Source of the DNA: Paragonimus westermani
Taxonomy: Eukaryota; Platyhelminthes; Trematoda; Plagiorchiida; Troglotrematidae
Assembly (NCBI GenBank): GCA_008508345.1
Contig: QNGE01003562.1
Location: forward strand, 1-64,000
Reading direction: 5' to 3'
DNA length: 64,000 nucleotides
In this document: piece after piece, positions 62,901 through 64,000 of the stretch
Layout of the letters: every line of letters starts with the position of its first letter
Numbering within the stretch: position 1 is the first letter of the stretch
The notes under the pieces: model-generated
Databases searched by the model: none
What the model saw: the letters and a program-made list of their open reading frames with translations, nothing else
Told to the model about the DNA's origin: nothing
Made by a program: the position numbers and the translations under genes

Positions 62901-64000
62901 TGATCTTGCTGGAGAGCCTGCGTTGCTTTCGTTCCATTAATGCAAGCCTATGTCACACCGTTATTTCTCACATCCTCCGAGTATAGACAGCTGACTTTCG
63001 GCTTGTATGTATGTAGAAAATGAACACTGCCGAGAAATTCCATGCAAATCTGAAAAAATCGGACGCATAGGAGTAATTTTAAATGTGGATAGTACTTTAT
63101 GTGTGCAGATGATAATCGTGTGAACAGGTGTGAATAGCGTCATTAAAATGGCTTAACTTTGTTTGCTTATCTTCAGCTAGTTACACATCGTTCGCGTAGT
63201 TTGAACGAGGTGATAAAATGAACTGCTTTTTAACTGGTACAGAAATTTCATGCTAACTAGTGTAATCCATGTTGCATAACATTATCCGGTTGCCATCGAA
63301 GTGACGGGCTAGTCCAGGAATGTTTCTTGGAAGACACTGGGCTCATGACAGGACTGGTGTGGTCAACCTGAATTTTTATATCAAACCTTTACATTGACAA
63401 TGAAGTTTTCAGAAGTAAATTCAGTTCTCATAACGTGCGTTCTAGCTTTTGTCAGCTTTAGCCCCTAGTCATATTGATTCCAATAACTTGGCCCATAATC
63501 TTGTAATTATAACGAACTTGCTAGCCCACACGCTGTCGGGAAAGTTCATATGTCTCAGATCTCTATTTTGTTTTAATGAGCCCGCTCAGAATTGCAGATG
63601 AGACGTTGACGAACCATTGTATGCATGACATCTGAATCACACTCATCCGCTCACTAACAGTCTTCACGCACCTACTCTATTTCATTGCACATCCCGTTTC
63701 GTAGCCCCATGGGAACGCAAAACAATTAAAATATACAGGCATATTACACATGCCTCCGAACCGAGCCATGATGGTTAAACAGATGGACGCCAGTTTTTAT
63801 GTACGTATCTATTCTGTTATCCGTTCGATTACCAATTCGTGTATATAACCGACGAAATATTGATCAAACGTTTACCTGGTAACTAAATGCTGGCCGTATT
63901 AAAATTCATACTAGAAAAAAACGAGCAAACTCATTGAGTCATGGCACAAATGAACAGATGACTAGAATATTGAAAGTTCATAAACAAAGATAATCTATTT
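59971..64000. other. Region without recognised gene, one small Cys-rich frame
   Basis: Apart from the frame listed at 60973, frames are short and carry no motif. At about 62120-62175 a GGATTCGAATTC with a tRNA-like left part is too weak to call. No RNA gene or mobile element is supported. Confidence 0.45.
60973..61233 (+). CDS. Hypothetical small cysteine-rich, possibly secreted protein (86 aa)
   Basis: The frame starts at a real ATG and ends at TAA. Residues about 6-18 (HMLMFVRFIVLLP) are hydrophobic after a short N-terminus and could act as a signal peptide, with a following C-A as a rough cleavage context. The remainder holds six cysteines in the spacing C-x3-C-x8-C-x5-C-C-x9-C, then a basic, proline- and lysine-containing tail. 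Adjacent cysteines in such spacing are common in small disulfide-rich secreted proteins. I recognise no specific family and infer no function. No splice sites, TATA box or clear polyadenylation signal was established, and a chance frame is quite possible. Confidence 0.2.
   Translation: MFTTHMLMFVRFIVLLPCAKLKQPEVLRNRNACTPLCLPYNVSMKCITGTYCCSFERWSVKLCARVPKPSKDSGTYMKYKNPEFLK

Noticed and set aside
1..64000. CRISPR arrays, bacterial operons, ribosomal RNA genes
   Set aside because: No regularly spaced short repeats, no ribosome-binding-site-led gene series and no rRNA-like conserved blocks were seen. All recognisable coding remnants are eukaryotic retroelements.

Overview
The window looks like eukaryotic nuclear DNA from a flatworm, most likely a digenean trematode. 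That reading rests on AT-rich intergenic sequence with no operon-like gene packing, decayed Penelope-like, Gypsy and CR1/Jockey-type retroelements of the kind common in flukes, and tRNA-derived SINE-like repeats. The organism call is inference. No host protein-coding gene could be recognised. Apart from retroelement fragments, most open frames are short and unremarkable, so the window reads as an intergenic or long-intron repeat graveyard.

Layout. 1-7.4 kb: single-copy-looking AT-rich DNA with one tRNA-headed SINE-like copy (about 3.0 kb). 7.4-8.2 kb: an old, heavily mutated Penelope-like element (PLE) fragment. 14.1-15.7 kb: a second SINE copy and a decayed Gypsy reverse transcriptase (RT) running into the start of RNase H. 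18-23.3 kb: a tract with longer frames on both strands, holding two non-LTR RT fragments (about 20.4 and 23.0 kb). 25.0-25.6 kb: a PLE 3' half of a different lineage. 28.7-29.2 kb: a young minus-strand PLE endonuclease fragment with a rearranged, fold-back 5' end. 32.7-33.3 kb: a Gypsy integrase fragment. 36.0-38.6 kb: short tandem repeats, a SINE, and a roughly 500-bp direct duplication with the window's single N exactly at its junction. 41.8 kb: the best preserved tRNA-like SINE head. 43.5-44.9 kb: a PLE RT domain interrupted by tRNA-like sequence. 48.5-49.3 and 55.6-56.4 kb: two CR1/Jockey-type LINE RT fragments. 59.0-60.0 kb: the youngest PLE copy, spanning the RT C-terminus, linker and GIY-YIG endonuclease, broken by one frameshift.

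How the parts relate. The PLE copies at 7.4, 28.7 and 59.0 kb are one family: they share the coding end and the untranslated 3' sequence, and they differ strongly in age. The 25 kb copy is a separate PLE lineage. Two tRNA-derived SINE-like families (here A and B) recur four and three times and presumably depended on one of the LINE types for mobility. All retroelement frames carry stops or frameshifts, so nothing here appears able to move on its own. The least explained items are the 202-codon open frame at 51.2-51.8 kb, a small cysteine-rich, possibly secreted frame at 61.0 kb, and the fold-back/tandem junction in the 29.1 kb PLE copy.
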